Shown: positions 4,686 through 5,987 of the stretch, piece after piece
Layout: each line of letters begins with the position of its first letter
How positions within the stretch are numbered: the first letter of the stretch is position 1
Origin: an uncultured Spirochaetaceae bacterium
Lineage (GTDB): Bacteria; Spirochaetota; Spirochaetia; Treponematales; Treponemataceae
NCBI GenBank assembly: GCA_902773215.1
Contig: CACYDQ010000300.1
Location: 1 to 5,987, forward strand
Length of the DNA: 5,987 nt
Direction of reading: 5' to 3'
The notes under the pieces: generated by a model
Told to the model about the DNA's origin: nothing
The model's input: the letters and a program-made list of their open reading frames with translations, nothing else
The model's database searches: none
Translations under genes and position numbers: made by a program

Positions 4686-5987
4686 TTACACCACGGCCTC
4701 CACGATGGTGCGGCCGCCCACGGCGACCTCACGGAGTCCGGGCCGCTTGTTCTTGTTAAAGCAGAAGCTCACCAGGTAGCCCTGTGTCAGCCCGTAGTAG
4801 TCCAGGTAGTCGGAAAGCTGCTGCTCGCCCTGCTCGTTGTAGCTTTCCCCCCTCCATATCTTGAGCTCCACGACAAAGCGCTCGCCCGCATAGTCCACAA
4901 CCACGTCCATCCGCCGCTCGTCCCGGGTCTCAGCCTCCACGTAGTAGTTGCCCGTCCCGTTGATAATCGGCTTGAGGAAGAACAGGAAGAACTTGCGTCC
5001 CTGCCTCTCAATGAACTTCTCATCCTTGCTGTCATATATCTCATTGAAGTGGACGCAGAAACGTTCCAGCACCTTCTTCATGTCCAGCCTGCCGTTCTTG
5101 ATGAACAGCGGCCTGTCGATGGAACCTTCGTTTATGATTTCCTTGTCCTGCCCGGACTGCAATTTCATTGCCTCCAACTGGAAGAGGTTGTACATGCGAG
5201 TCTCAAAGATACGGTTGAACAGTTTGACTTTGCCACCATCATTCTTGATGTAATTGAACATCGCCGCAATCTCAAGTTCCCGATCATCGGAATTATAGGG
5301 GAACTTCTTTCCGTCAAACAGAATTTCCTTGAGCAGCTGCTTCATCTTGGGGAAGCTGTCAAACTTCTTCATCATGTCGTCAAAGAGCGTGTCCCGTTCC
5401 AACAGGATGACCTTTATCGCCTCCTGGAAGCCCGCGTCAGTCCAGTCCTGCCCCAGCTCCTCGTCAATAATCTGGCACAGGCGGCTGACCAGGAAGGGGT
5501 ATCCCTCCGTATAGTCTGAAATCAGCTTCGCCATATTCGCCGTATCCATACCGGTGCGGTGGTCTGCCTCGTAGTCCTCGAGCATGCCGCGTATACCGGC
5601 CTCGTCCAGCTCCATGCTCACGTCGAACCGGGCGGCGATATTCCAGGGGGAGTTGTACTGATGGCTCTCCTCGGGCCGAAGCTTGAGCTTGAGGTTCTTC
5701 ACGTCGTATACCCCGGCGAGGATGACGGAATGGAAGGTAGGGCGGGTATCACGGTTCAGGAATTTGTCGCGGAGCAGGCCCAGGAACTTGATGAAGGACT
5801 CGTAGTTCCCCGCCTGGTCCACTTCGTCGATGATGACGACGACGGGGGACTCACTCGTCTTGCACAACTTTGAGATTGCAAGAGACAAATCTTTGTCTTG
5901 TTCAAATCCCTTTGTTCCGCAGATAAAACGCCGCGTCTTATCATCCACACGAGTGACTTCATCGTATTCAAGGGCTTCCGCCATCCG
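4686..5987 (-). CDS. AAA-like ATPase with C-terminal PD-(D/E)XK domain (5' end beyond window)
   Basis: The frame enters from the right edge with an in-frame CGG codon before the first visible ATG, so that ATG (5984) is very likely internal. 432 residues from that Met are visible. The Walker A region, which in this family lies roughly 90-100 residues further upstream, is outside the window. Visible parts: Walker B VVVIIDEVD at 48-56, sensor-1-like SVILAGVYD at 86-94, the family signature LRPEE...NSPWNIAA at 102-118, and GYPFLVSRLC at 161-170. The C-terminal PD-(D/E)XK-like core has D360 (RMDVVVD) and E373-L-K375 in FVVELKIWRG, with a following EQQLSDYLDYYG. This architecture matches the predicted AAA-ATPase families (AAA_35 / AAA-ATPase_like with PDDEXK_9) that are expanded in gut and oral anaerobes; function is not established. 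Sampled lines are near 60% GC, higher than the genes at the left end. No terminator is visible after its stop. Confidence 0.9.
   Translation of the reverse strand, partial: RMAEALEYDEVTRVDDKTRRFICGTKGFEQDKDLSLAISKLCKTSESPVVVIIDEVDQAGNYESFIKFLGLLRDKFLNRDTRPTFHSVILAGVYDVKNLKLKLRPEESHQYNSPWNIAARFDVSMELDEAGIRGMLEDYEADHRTGMDTANMAKLISDYTEGYPFLVSRLCQIIDEELGQDWTDAGFQEAIKVILLERDTLFDDMMKKFDSFPKMKQLLKEILFDGKKFPYNSDDRELEIAAMFNYIKNDGGKVKLFNRIFETRMYNLFQLEAMKLQSGQDKEIINEGSIDRPLFIKNGRLDMKKVLERFCVHFNEIYDSKDEKFIERQGRKFFLFFLKPIINGTGNYYVEAETRDERRMDVVVDYAGERFVVELKIWRGESYNEQGEQQLSDYLDYYGLTQGYLVSFCFNKNKRPGLREVAVGGRTIVEAVV

Noticed and set aside
4629..5519. Long plus-strand open frame of 296 codons opposite the AAA-like ATPase gene
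   Set aside because: It is fully antisense to a gene with clear family motifs. Its product is a Leu/Val-rich mirror without a recognisable domain, and no ribosome binding site supports it.
1..5987. tRNA, rRNA, insertion sequence ends, integrase or attachment site
   Set aside because: No cloverleaf, rRNA-like sequence, transposase or integrase frame, or duplicated terminal repeats could be seen on either strand.

Overview
The window reads as an accessory region from an anaerobic, probably host-associated bacterium. The protein families (the AAA-like ATPase with a PD-(D/E)XK tail, the AAA_14/DUF4143 ATPase, a DUF1835/DUF3658-like protein) are ones I know mainly from gut, rumen and oral Firmicutes, Spirochaetes (Treponema) and relatives. 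The short XRE regulator most resembles Treponema-type sequences. The sequence alone does not fix the organism. Genetic code, Shine-Dalgarno use (AAGGAG, GGAGG) and sigma70-like promoters are ordinary bacterial. GC content is patchy: by eye about 33% in the WYL gene and the large intergenic region, and 60-65% in sampled lines of the XRE and AAA-like genes.

Layout, left to right. (1) The 5' part of a WYL-type transcriptional regulator, reading leftward off the window, with an extended -10 promoter and a 16-bp palindrome in its leader. (2) A leftward DUF1835/DUF3658-like gene with a cysteine-rich tail. (3) A strong intrinsic terminator belonging to (4), a leftward 429-aa PD-(D/E)XK nuclease-like protein. 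(5) A 327-bp intergenic region with several inverted repeats, between divergent genes. (6) A rightward 111-aa XRE-family regulator, the only plus-strand gene I accept. (7) Convergent with it, 5 bp between stop codons, a leftward AAA_14/DUF4143 ATPase, preceded by three direct repeats spaced exactly 23 bp apart over its promoter. (8) A leftward AAA-like ATPase with a C-terminal PD-(D/E)XK domain, entering from the right edge without its Walker A region.

Three of the six genes carry PD-(D/E)XK-type signatures and two of those are P-loop ATPase fusions. Two more are DNA-binding regulators. This looks like a nuclease/ATPase-rich accessory neighbourhood, but the genes appear separately transcribed: each has its own start signals, there is one clear terminator, and strands are mixed. 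I do not see a single operon-encoded system. The most distinctive non-coding signal is the 23-bp-periodic repeat array at the DUF4143 gene. A related element lies upstream of the DUF1835-like gene.
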